This document shows, in pieces, positions 1-6,735 of a DNA stretch of 10,720 nucleotides. This DNA is from JAJPHF01 sp035293805 (GTDB taxonomy: Bacteria; Chloroflexota; UBA6077; JAJPHF01). The DNA lies in NCBI GenBank assembly GCA_035293805.1, contig DATGMD010000022.1:1-10720 (forward strand). The letters are read 5' to 3'. The position numbers were made by a program, and so were the translations under genes. The first letter of the stretch is position 1, and each line of letters starts with the position of its first letter. The notes under the pieces were generated by a model. It did no database searches, was not told the DNA's origin, and worked only from the letters and a program-made list of their open reading frames with translations.

Positions 1-312
1 GCCGGGGGGCGGCAGGCCCGCGAGGCCGGTATAGGCGGCGGAGGCGTTGTAGGCGGCGGTGGGCGGCGCCAGCCAGGGGGCGCCCGGGGCGGGGCCAGCG
101 GGAGCGCCATAAGGGGCGGGGGCAAACGGCTGGGCGAGGGGGGCAAAGCCCTGCCCTTGCACGCCCTGCGGGCTGAACTGCGCCGCCTGCTCGAGCAGCG
201 GCCGCACCGTCGCGCTCATCTGCGCCACACAGCTCGCCTGGTCGTCTTGCGCGTGGACGGGCGCAGCGAGGGCCGCGGCGAGGAGCGCGGCGACGGCGAA
301 CGTGCGACGCAC
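1..312 (-). CDS. Secreted Pro/Gly/Ala-rich protein, N-terminal fragment (cut by left edge)
   Basis: Reading the minus strand from a GTG at 312-310 gives 104 codons without a stop, running off the left edge. A purine-rich GGGAGG lies 4 to 5 bases upstream of the GTG and supports this start. The N-terminus is a classic signal peptide: two Arg after the start, a hydrophobic Ala/Leu/Val core, and a probable cleavage site after VHA (residues 19-21). The mature part has one Cys (about residue 28) and a short polar stretch. From about residue 45 it is rich in Pro, Gly, Ala and Gln with spaced Tyr and Phe, which looks unstructured. I do not recognise the family. It is probably an exported or cell-surface protein. 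It is divergent from the ABC exporter operon. The plus-strand frames over it lack a signal peptide or any recognisable motif, so this minus-strand reading is preferred. Confidence 0.7.
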   Translation of the reverse strand, partial: MRRTFAVAALLAAALAAPVHAQDDQASCVAQMSATVRPLLEQAAQFSPQGVQGQGFAPLAQPFAPAPYGAPAGPAPGAPWLAPPTAAYNASAAYTGLAGLPPPG

Positions 313-358
313 GGATGCCTCCCAAGTTACCAGCACGGCGGCAGGCGATTAAGTCCCC

Positions 359-364
359 ACTATA
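359..364 (-). promoter_or_regulatory. Candidate -10 element for the leftward secreted-protein gene
   Basis: The minus strand reads TATAGT here, 47 bases upstream of the GTG at 312, which would leave an untranslated leader of about 40 bases. No convincing -35 hexamer is seen at 16-18 bases. The same TATAGT hexamer occurs in two other intergenic regions of the window (539-544 and 6634-6639), which supports it modestly. Confidence 0.35.
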
Positions 365-422
365 CAAACGATCCGGCCGCGCGAGCGTTACAGCGGCATC
401 ACACATTCGGCGCTCGGAATAC

Positions 423-450
423 ACGGCCGCCGCTGACGAGCGGCGGCCGT
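423..450. other. Perfect GC-rich inverted repeat (12-bp arms, 4-nt loop) in a divergent intergenic region
   Basis: Arms ACGGCCGCCGCT (423-434) and AGCGGCGGCCGT (439-450) are exact reverse complements around GACG. It lies between two divergently transcribed genes, where no end-of-gene terminator is expected, and neither side is followed by a clean T run. It could be an operator, an attenuator in the leader of a short transcript, or a small mobile palindrome. The structure is certain; the function is unknown. Confidence 0.5.
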
Positions 451-535
451 TCTCAGCCGGGCCGCCGCGGTGCGGGGCGAGGGTGTGCGAGCAGCCGTCG
501 CCCGTCCGGCGCCGCGGGGAACCCTCGCGCCCGAA

Positions 536-544
536 TGGTATAGT
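536..544 (+). promoter_or_regulatory. Candidate extended -10 promoter (TGG-TATAGT) of the ABC exporter operon
   Basis: TATAGT at 539-544 is preceded by the extended -10 dinucleotide TG at 536-537. Transcription would start near 551, about 28 bases before the ATG at 579. There is no good -35 hexamer, which is common for extended -10 promoters. The ATG has only a weak, very close Shine-Dalgarno-like GGTGA. Confidence 0.45.
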
Positions 545-578
545 TCCGTGGGGCAGCGCTCGCGCCCCCGGGCGGTGA

Positions 579-2534
579 ATGAGGTCACGTGGTAGTATCC
601 GGCACTATCTCCTGAAGTACCGGGCCCGGCTGCTGCTGGGCCTGTTGTTTGTCATCTGCAGCAACGCGCTAGGCTTGGCGGCCCCGGCCGTGCTGCGACG
701 CGCGATCGACGCGATCACAGCCGAGGCCGCGAGCGGCGCCGGGGCGGCGGCCGGCGGCTGGCCACAGCAGGCTCCCGCACTGCTCGCCCCCTACGCCGCA
801 CTGATTGTCGGGCTGGCGCTCTGCGACGGGATCTGCCGCTTTACGTCGCGCCTGCAGATCAATGCGGTGTCGCGGCGCGTAGAGTACGCGATGCGCGACG
901 ACCTGTTCGCGCACGTCGAGCGACTGGACCAGACGTTCTTCCAGGGCATGCGCACGGGCGATCTCGTCGCGCGCTTCACGAACGACATGTCGGCCGTGCG
1001 GCAGTCGCTGGGCGCCGGCATTCAGCACAGCTTCAACACCGCCGTGCTGCTCTGCGCCAGTCTGGCGCTGATGCTGAGCATCAGCCCGAAGCTGACGCTC
1101 TTCTCGGCGCTCATCCTGCCATCGCTCGGCATCCTGTACTTCACGCTGAAGCGCCGCATCGAGGCGCGCTTCCGCGCCGTGCAGGACCAGTTTGCCGCGG
1201 TCTCGACCCAGGTGCAGGAGAACCTGGCCGGCATCCGCGTGGTGAAGGCCTACGCGCAGGAGCAGGCGGAGATCGAGGCGCTGCGCCGCGCCAGCCAGGA
1301 CTACGTGGACCGCAATCTGGCCGAGGTCCGCGTGTCCGGACTGGTGTGGCCGCTGATGTCGCTCATCAGCGGGCTCGCGGTGGCGTCGCTGATTTATTTC
1401 GGCGGCCAGCTCGTCACGGCGGGCGAATTGACGGTCGGCCAATTCGTCCAGTTCAGCATCTACCTGGGCATGCTGAGCTGGCCGATGATCGCGCTCGGGT
1501 GGGTGGCGAACCTGTACCAGCAGGCGCGGGCGGCGCTGGGGCGGCTGCAGGAAGTGTTCGACGCCCAGCCGACGATCCGCGACCCGGCGCAGCCGGTCAG
1601 CACCGGCCCAATTCGCGGCGAGATCGAGTTCCGAAGTGTGACATTCGCCTATCCGACGCACGGCGCGCCCCTGCGGGCTACCAATAGTGAGGGGAGCGGC
1701 CCAGGGTCACTCGGCTCCCCCTCAGGATCGGAGGCGACGCGAAGCGACTTGGGGGATAGCGGAGCACGGGCCGTGCTCCGCGAGCTGTCGCTGCGCATTC
1801 CCGCTGGCCGGACGGTGGCGCTGGTCGGGCCGATGGGCGCCGGCAAGAGCACTCTCGCGCATCTCATCCCGCGCGTCTACGACCCGCAGGCGGGCCAAGT
1901 GCTGGTGGACGGGGTGGACGTGCGCGAGCGCGGGCTGGCCGAGCTACGCGCGGCCGTGGGCTACGTGCCCCAGGAGACGTTCCTCTTCTCCGACACGCTG
2001 CGCGCGAACGTGACGCTGGGCGCCGAGGGGGCCGACGACGCGGCGGTGGCCGAGGCGATCCGCATCGCCGGCCTGGCCGGCGACGTGGCCGACTTCCCGC
2101 GGGGCATCGAGACGCCGGTGGGCGAGCGCGGCGTGACGCTGTCGGGCGGGCAGAAGCAGCGCGTGGCGATCGCGCGGGCGCTGCTCAAGAACCCGCCCAT
2201 CCTGATCCTCGACGACGCCCTCTCCAGCGTGGACGTGGCCACCGAAGAGGCGATCTTGCAGGCGCTGCGGGACGTGACCCGCAGCCGCACCTGCCTGCTG
2301 ATCTCCCACCGGCTGTCCACGATTCGCCACGCCGACCACATCGTGGTCCTGGAGGACGGCCAGATCGCCGAGCAGGGCAGCCACCACGACCTGCTCGCCC
2401 GTGACGGGCTGTACACGCGCCTCTACCGCCAGCAGCTGCTGGCGCAAGAGCTGGAAGGCGACGAGGAGCTATCAGCCGTCAGCCGTCAGCTGTCAGCCGA
2501 CGCGACTGATGGGGTACTGATAGCTGATAGCTGA
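579..2534 (+). CDS. ABC exporter half-transporter, degenerate-site subunit (heterodimer partner 1)
   Basis: A 651-residue TMD-NBD half-transporter of the multidrug/lipid exporter class. An in-frame TGA directly precedes the ATG, and the first membrane segment starts near residue 17, so this start is secure. Six membrane segments lie within about residues 17-310. The NBD shows an A-loop Tyr358, Walker A GPMGAGKST (417-425), Q-loop Gln465, signature LSGGQ (521-525), Walker B ILILDD (541-546) and switch His577. The residue after the Walker B Asp is Asp546, not the catalytic Glu, as in the degenerate subunit of heterodimeric exporters (TM287/BmrC type). The partner is the next gene, which overlaps by 1 nt. 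Two oddities: about 35 extra residues (around 364-398) between A-loop and Walker A, and a repeat-derived tail from about 630. The substrate cannot be read from the sequence. Confidence 0.95.
   Translation: MRSRGSIRHYLLKYRARLLLGLLFVICSNALGLAAPAVLRRAIDAITAEAASGAGAAAGGWPQQAPALLAPYAALIVGLALCDGICRFTSRLQINAVSRRVEYAMRDDLFAHVERLDQTFFQGMRTGDLVARFTNDMSAVRQSLGAGIQHSFNTAVLLCASLALMLSISPKLTLFSALILPSLGILYFTLKRRIEARFRAVQDQFAAVSTQVQENLAGIRVVKAYAQEQAEIEALRRASQDYVDRNLAEVRVSGLVWPLMSLISGLAVASLIYFGGQLVTAGELTVGQFVQFSIYLGMLSWPMIALGWVANLYQQARAALGRLQEVFDAQPTIRDPAQPVSTGPIRGEIEFRSVTFAYPTHGAPLRATNSEGSGPGSLGSPSGSEATRSDLGDSGARAVLRELSLRIPAGRTVALVGPMGAGKSTLAHLIPRVYDPQAGQVLVDGVDVRERGLAELRAAVGYVPQETFLFSDTLRANVTLGAEGADDAAVAEAIRIAGLAGDVADFPRGIETPVGERGVTLSGGQKQRVAIARALLKNPPILILDDALSSVDVATEEAILQALRDVTRSRTCLLISHRLSTIRHADHIVVLEDGQIAEQGSHHDLLARDGLYTRLYRQQLLAQELEGDEELSAVSRQLSADATDGVLIADS
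1676..1781. repeat. In-frame palindromic insertion inside the first ABC gene
   Basis: Relative to the sibling ABC gene, which has 5 residues between FAY and VL(K/R), this gene has 40, so about 105 bp are extra. The segment contains inverted repeats. TGAGGGGAGC (1688-1697) faces GCTCCCCCTCA (1714-1724) with one extra C. A perfect 23-bp palindrome, GCGGAGCACGG-G-CCGTGCTCCGC (1759-1781), covers the downstream junction. The encoded residues are Gly/Ser/Ala/Asp-rich and look like a flexible loop. The reading frame is kept and all later motifs are intact. This resembles the intragenic palindromic elements known from Rickettsia (RPE), but kinship to a named element cannot be shown here. The left boundary is approximate. 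Confidence 0.65.
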
Positions 2535-2539
2535 TGACT
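2467..2539. repeat. Inverted heptamer-repeat element at the junction of the two ABC genes
   Basis: The left arm holds five tandem heptamers (2467-2501): AGCTATC, AGCCGTC, AGCCGTC, AGCTGTC, AGCCGAC. After 17 bases comes the right arm (2519-2539), three units of the reverse complement type: GATAGCT, GATAGCT, GATGACT. Transcribed, it can fold into a hairpin. It encodes the last ~21 residues of the first ABC protein (a seven-residue periodicity beginning LSAVSRQ). Its right arm supplies that gene's TGA (2532-2534) and the ATG of the next gene (2534-2536). Heptamer repeats of this sort that translate to SAVS/QLSA strings are known as dispersed repeats in several bacterial genomes. Confidence 0.8.
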
Positions 2540-4324
2540 AACGGCTTCGCGGACGACGAGATCTACGGTAAGGCGTACGACGCGCGGCTGGCGCGGCGGC
2601 TGCTGCGCTACCTCGTGCCCTATCGGCACACGATGGCGCTGTCGCTCGCGCTGCTGCTGGCGCTCGGCCTGCTCGAGCTGGCAGGCCCCTTCCTCATGAA
2701 GGTGGCCATCGACCAGTACATCGCCCCGGGTCGCCCTGACGGGCTCGGCTTTATCACCCTGCTCTACGTCGGCTCGCTGCTCGGCGTGTTCGCGCTGCGC
2801 TACTCGCAGACCTACCTGCTCAACGCCACCGGCCAGCGGGCGATGCACGACCTGCGTATGGAGCTGTTCGCGCATCTCCAGCGCATGGGGCTGCGCTTCT
2901 TCGACCGCAACCCCGTCGGCGCGCTGATGACCCGCCTGACGAACGACATCGAGGCGCTCAACGAGGCGCTGACCTCGGGCGTCGTCGCCATCTTGGGCGA
3001 CGTCATCACGATGATCGGCATCAGCGTGGTGATGATCCTGCTCGATTGGCGGCTGGCGCTCGTCACCTTCCTCGTGCTCCCCCTGCTCTACGTGGTCAGC
3101 AACCGCTTGCAGGTCCGCCTGCGCGACGCCTACCGCGACATCCGCACGCGCCTGTCGCGGCTGAACGTCTACGTGCAGGAATCCGTCTCGGGCATGGCGA
3201 TCATCCAGCTCTTCAACCGCGAGCAGCGTAGCTTCGAGCGCTTCGACACCCTGAACGCCGACTATCTGGGCGCCAGCCTGCGCTCGGTGTTCCTGTTCTC
3301 GGTGCTGTATCCCAGCGTCACGGTCATCGGCTCGCTCGCGATCGCCGCGATCATCTGGTACGGTGGCGGCCAGGTGCTTCGAGATGCGCTGACGATCGGC
3401 GTGCTCGTCGCGTTCCTGCAATACCTCCAGCGCTTCTACGAGCCGATCCGCGACATGGCGGAGAAGTACAACATCATGCAGCAGGCGATGACCTCGGCCG
3501 AGCGCATCTTCGCGCTGCTCGACCAGCCCGAGGAGGTGCGCAACCCCGCCGCCCCCGTTCCCCTCTCGGCTCCGCGCGGTGAGGTCGTCTTCGACCACGT
3601 CTGGTTCGCCTATCAAAATGAAGAGTGGGTGCTGAAGGACGTGACGTTCCGCATCGCGCCCGGCGAGAGCGTGGCCTTCGTCGGCGCCACCGGCGCCGGC
3701 AAGACCTCGCTCATCAGCCTGCTCGCGCGCTTCTATGACCCGCAGCGCGGCCGCATCCTAGTGGACGGCGTGGACGTGCGCGACCTCGACCAGGGGGAGC
3801 TACGTCGCCACCTGGGCGTCGTGCTCCAGGACCCGTTCCTGTTCGCGGGCACCGTCGAGCAGAACATTCGCCTGCAGAACCCGGCGATCGGCGACGCGGA
3901 GGTGCGGGCGGCGGCGCGGCGGGTGGGCGCCGACCGCTTCATCGAGCGCCTGCCCGGCGGCTACCAGCACGAGGTGCGCGAGCGGGGCGGGGGGCTGTCG
4001 GTGGGCCAGAAGCAGCTCCTCGCCTTCGCGCGGGCGATCGCCCACAACCCGCGCATCCTTCTGGTGCTCGACGAGGCCACCTCCAGCGTGGACACCGAGA
4101 CGGAGGCGCTGATCACCGTGGCGCTGCGCGAGGTGATGCGCGACCGGACCACGCTGGCCATCGCCCACCGCCTGGCCACCGTGCAGCACGTCGACCGCAT
4201 CATCGTCCTGCACAAGGGCCGCATCGTCGAGCAGGGCAACCACGCCGAGCTACTCGCCCAGCGCGGCCTCTACTTCCGCCTCTGGGAGCTGCAGCGTCAC
4301 GATAGCCTGGTTCGCTCGGCATGA
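2534..4324 (+). CDS. ABC exporter half-transporter, catalytic-site subunit (heterodimer partner 2)
   Basis: A 596-residue TMD-NBD half-transporter. Six predicted membrane segments lie between about residues 34 and 300, joined by long cytoplasmic helices. The NBD (from about 348) has A-loop Tyr360, Walker A GATGAGKTS (384-392), Q-loop Gln432, Walker B ILLVLDE (508-514) with catalytic Glu514, and switch His545. The signature is LSVGQ (488-492), with Val where Gly is usual. In the dimer, its Walker A/B pairs with the intact LSGGQ of partner 1 (active site), while its altered LSVGQ faces partner 1's Asp546 (degenerate site). The ATG shares its A with the upstream TGA and has no Shine-Dalgarno, so translation probably depends on re-initiation after partner 1. 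The end overlaps the next gene by 4 nt. It lacks the loop insertion seen in partner 1. Confidence 0.95.
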   Translation: MTNGFADDEIYGKAYDARLARRLLRYLVPYRHTMALSLALLLALGLLELAGPFLMKVAIDQYIAPGRPDGLGFITLLYVGSLLGVFALRYSQTYLLNATGQRAMHDLRMELFAHLQRMGLRFFDRNPVGALMTRLTNDIEALNEALTSGVVAILGDVITMIGISVVMILLDWRLALVTFLVLPLLYVVSNRLQVRLRDAYRDIRTRLSRLNVYVQESVSGMAIIQLFNREQRSFERFDTLNADYLGASLRSVFLFSVLYPSVTVIGSLAIAAIIWYGGGQVLRDALTIGVLVAFLQYLQRFYEPIRDMAEKYNIMQQAMTSAERIFALLDQPEEVRNPAAPVPLSAPRGEVVFDHVWFAYQNEEWVLKDVTFRIAPGESVAFVGATGAGKTSLISLLARFYDPQRGRILVDGVDVRDLDQGELRRHLGVVLQDPFLFAGTVEQNIRLQNPAIGDAEVRAAARRVGADRFIERLPGGYQHEVRERGGGLSVGQKQLLAFARAIAHNPRILLVLDEATSSVDTETEALITVALREVMRDRTTLAIAHRLATVQHVDRIIVLHKGRIVEQGNHAELLAQRGLYFRLWELQRHDSLVRSA

Positions 4325-5205
4325 GATTCCCTCCCAGGGGGGTAGGTCGGGCGCTGGCCGCCGTCGTCGGCGTGGCGGGCATTGGACTGGCCGGCTACGC
4401 GCGGTTCGTGGAGCAGCGGCAACTGCGGCTCGCCCGGCGGCGGGTGCTGGTGCCGGGGCTGCCGCCCGCGTTCGCGGGCCTGCGTGTGCTGCACCTGTCG
4501 GACCTGCACGTCGGCGCCCCCCACTGCGGCGCGCGGCACGTCGCGACCGCCGGCGCGGCGCTGCCCGCCGATCTGGTCGTCGTGACCGGCGATCTGGTGC
4601 ATGGCACGCGACAGATCGCGCGTTGCGTCGGCCTGTTGGCAGCCATCCCGGCGCCGCTCGGCACCTGGGTCGTCCTCGGCAACCACGACTACCCCAGCGC
4701 GCGCCCCCGTGCAAACAGCGCGGCGCTCGTCGCGGCGCTAGAAGCGCGCGGCATGCGCGTGCTGCGCAACCGCGCGGCGCCGCTATGCTGGCGGGGCAGC
4801 ACGCTGTGGCTGGCCGGGGTCGAGGACCCGCACCGCCGCCGCCACAATCTGGCCGCGGCGCTCGCCGCCGTGCCGCCCGACGCCTGCACGCTGCTGCTCG
4901 CGCACTCGCCCGACGTGCTGCCCGACCTGCCACCCGGCCGCGTCGCCCTCGTCCTCACCGGGCATACGCACGGCGGCCAAGTGCGCATCCCCGGGCTGCC
5001 CGCCCTCGTCACCCGCACGCGCCTGCGCTTCCGCGAGCCCCACGGCCTGCGCCGCGTCGGCGGCCAGCTCTTCCACTTTCACGCCGGCCTCGGCTCGCCC
5101 ACCCCGTTCCGCTTCCGCATGCCCCCCGAAGCCGCCCTGCTGGAGCTTGTCCCCGCCCCCCGCGCACCTACTCACACAGTCGCGGCTTCCGCTCAGTTGG
5201 CGTAG
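4321..5205 (+). CDS. Membrane-anchored metallophosphoesterase, YkuE/YaeI-like
   Basis: A 294-residue calcineurin-like phosphoesterase. A hydrophobic stretch at about residues 10-28 fits an N-terminal membrane anchor or signal. Binuclear metal motifs are in the standard order: DLH (D61, H63), GDLVH (D91), GNHDY (N121, H122), a His in LLLAHSPD (H195) and GHTHGGQ (H215, H217). His94 stands where many relatives have Asp in GDxxD. The motif spacing and the GHTHGGQ ending fit the YkuE/YaeI branch, whose members act on lipid or nucleotide-diphosphate substrates at the membrane (LpxG is one). The real substrate is not determined here. The ATGA overlap with the ABC gene makes it the third coupled gene of the operon, suggesting a shared role in envelope lipid handling; that link is inference. 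The last ~15 residues are unconserved-looking. Confidence 0.9.
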   Translation: MRFPPRGVGRALAAVVGVAGIGLAGYARFVEQRQLRLARRRVLVPGLPPAFAGLRVLHLSDLHVGAPHCGARHVATAGAALPADLVVVTGDLVHGTRQIARCVGLLAAIPAPLGTWVVLGNHDYPSARPRANSAALVAALEARGMRVLRNRAAPLCWRGSTLWLAGVEDPHRRRHNLAAALAAVPPDACTLLLAHSPDVLPDLPPGRVALVLTGHTHGGQVRIPGLPALVTRTRLRFREPHGLRRVGGQLFHFHAGLGSPTPFRFRMPPEAALLELVPAPRAPTHTVAASAQLA

Positions 5206-5215
5206 CTCCCGAGCT

Positions 5216-5239
5216 GTAGCGGCAGCCTGGGCACGCTAC
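5216..5239. terminator. Weak hairpin after the ABC/phosphoesterase operon
   Basis: GTAGCG (5216-5221) and CGCTAC (5234-5239) are exact inverted repeats around a 12-base loop, beginning 11 bases after the operon's last stop codon. No T run follows, so an intrinsic terminator is only possible. The rest of the 187-base gap up to 5392 shows a short GC palindrome (5318-5332) and no clear promoter. Confidence 0.2.
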
Positions 5240-5392
5240 GCTGAGTAATGGGGGGGCCGTGCGGCTCCACGTCCATCGTAACCGCGACGAATAAGCGGCG
5301 GCAGGCGACCCTTGCGTCGGGCGCCGCGCCCGGCGATAACAGGCGGAGCAGGCCGGCGCCGGCGCGAGCCGAGCGAGAGCAGGGGGCGCGCG

Positions 5393-6583
5393 ATGAGAAT
5401 CAGACGATACGGGCCGACGCTACTCGGCTGGCTGATGGTCGGCCTCCTGCTGGCAGGCTGCCAGGGCGGCGCGAGTACAGCGCCGGCCGCCAAGGCGAGC
5501 GCCCCGGAAGCAGCACCCGCGGCGGCGCAGGCGGCTGCTCCGGCAGCCGATTCCGCGCCGGCCGCCCCGGTCGCGGCTGGCCCGGCGGGCGGGGCGACGG
5601 CGAGCGTACCGGCGGCGCCGCGCGAGCCCGACGTGGTGAAGATGGCCGATACGATGGCCTTCGTCAGCGCGCCGGTGATGATCGCCGTGGAGAAGGGCTT
5701 CTTTCAGGAGCAGGGCATCGACCTGCAGATCGAGCCGACGGCTGGCGGCGCGGACGTGATCCCGCAGCTTGCCACCGGCGAGATCGACGTCACCCACGGC
5801 GGCATCAGCCCGGCCATGTTCAACGCCATCGCGCGGGGCGTCGAGATCCGCGTCATCGGCCCGATGAACATCATCCCGCAGGGCACCGGCTCGACGCAGC
5901 TCCTCATCCGCAAGGAGGCGGCCGACCGCGGCGAGATTCGCACGCCGGCCGACTTACGCGGCAAGCGCATCGCCGTCAACACTAGCGGATCGCTGGTATC
6001 GTGGCAGCTCGACAAGGTGCTGGAGCGCGAGGGAATGAGCATTCAGGACGTCGATCGGGTAGTGATCCCCTTCCCGGACATGGTGCCGGCGCTGGCGAAC
6101 GGCTCGATCGACGGCGCCATGATCATCGAGCCGTTCCTGTCGCGCTCGCTGAACGACGGCATCGCCTCGGCGCTCGTCACGCGGACGACCCCCGGCGCCA
6201 TGACGACGAGCCTCATCGCCTCGGGCAAGTGGCTCCAGGAGCGGCCCGACTCGGCGCGGCGCTACATGGTGGCGATGATGAAGGCGATCCGGGACATCCA
6301 GGGGAGCCAGAAGGGCGTGGCCGACCCGGAGCGCTTGTTCCGCCCCGAGAACATCGCCATCTACCAGAAGTACATCAACATGCCCGAAGCGTTCCTGCGG
6401 GCGCAGATCCCGAACACCTACGACCCCGACCTGGAGACGCCGATCGACACGCTCATGGAGCAGCAGGCCTGGTTCGAGCGGGGGGGCCAGCTTACCTACA
6501 CGGACCTGCTGCCGCCCGAGCGCGTCGTCGACGATAGCTTCGCCCGCTACGCCCGCGAGACACTCGGCCCCGCGCGGCAGTAG
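5393..6583 (+). CDS. NMT1/THI5-like (NitT/TauT-type) substrate-binding lipoprotein A
   Basis: The 396-residue product is a periplasmic or surface ligand-binding lipoprotein. I start it at the ATG at 5393, not at an upstream in-frame TTG. This puts basic residues (R2, R4, R5) directly before a hydrophobic core and a good lipobox LAGC with Cys23; an AGGGGG lies upstream. Residues 24-78 are a low-complexity Ala/Pro/Gly linker. The binding domain follows. Family signs include EKGFFQEQG (99-107), a TGEIDVTHGG segment (about 128-137), DLRGKRIAV (187-195) and IIEPF (244-248). This family usually brings sulfonates, taurine, nitrate or thiamine precursors to an ABC importer; the ligand is not readable here. 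No permease or ATPase gene is next to it, and the neighbour downstream is another binding protein of the same broad family. Confidence 0.9.
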   Translation: MRIRRYGPTLLGWLMVGLLLAGCQGGASTAPAAKASAPEAAPAAAQAAAPAADSAPAAPVAAGPAGGATASVPAAPREPDVVKMADTMAFVSAPVMIAVEKGFFQEQGIDLQIEPTAGGADVIPQLATGEIDVTHGGISPAMFNAIARGVEIRVIGPMNIIPQGTGSTQLLIRKEAADRGEIRTPADLRGKRIAVNTSGSLVSWQLDKVLEREGMSIQDVDRVVIPFPDMVPALANGSIDGAMIIEPFLSRSLNDGIASALVTRTTPGAMTTSLIASGKWLQERPDSARRYMVAMMKAIRDIQGSQKGVADPERLFRPENIAIYQKYINMPEAFLRAQIPNTYDPDLETPIDTLMEQQAWFERGGQLTYTDLLPPERVVDDSFARYARETLGPARQ

Positions 6584-6630
6584 CGAGCCGCCACTCGTCC
6601 GCGATCGGGTGCCCGCCGAGTCCGATCCCG

Positions 6631-6639
6631 TGCTATAGT
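6631..6639 (+). promoter_or_regulatory. Candidate extended -10 promoter (TGC-TATAGT) of lipoprotein B
   Basis: TATAGT at 6634-6639 with TG at 6631-6632 forms an extended -10 element. It lies 97 bases before the chosen ATG at 6736, so the leader would be about 90 bases. No clear -35 is seen. It suggests lipoprotein B is transcribed on its own rather than only with lipoprotein A. Confidence 0.45.
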
Positions 6640-6735
6640 GCGGGCCAGCGTGGCAAATCCCGTAGTCCGGGCATCGTGCAGTGAGACTGGCTCTGGCCTC
6701 GGGCCAGGTCGGTGAGGGACAAGGGGAGAGCCGGC

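Noticed and set aside
157..543. A 128-codon plus-strand open frame near the left edge
   Set aside because: Arg/His-rich composition and no motif; the minus-strand frame has a clear signal peptide and a Shine-Dalgarno.
669..1661. Long minus-strand open frames inside the ABC genes (also 2486-3616 and 1944-2447)
   Set aside because: They are His/Arg/Asp/Gln-rich shadows typical of the antisense strand of high-GC genes; the plus-strand proteins carry all ABC motifs.
5318..5332. GC palindrome CGGGCGC-C-GCGCCCG upstream of lipoprotein A
   Set aside because: Short, with a one-base centre, and made only of G and C; such palindromes are expected by chance in DNA this rich in GC.
5312..5392. Longer N-terminus for lipoprotein A from a TTG
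   Set aside because: It would put 27 Arg/Pro-rich residues before the signal peptide; the ATG at 5393 gives a normal lipoprotein signal.
6712..6735. Longer N-terminus for lipoprotein B from a GTG
   Set aside because: The ATG at 6736 has a better placed AAGGGGAG and a signal peptide of normal size.
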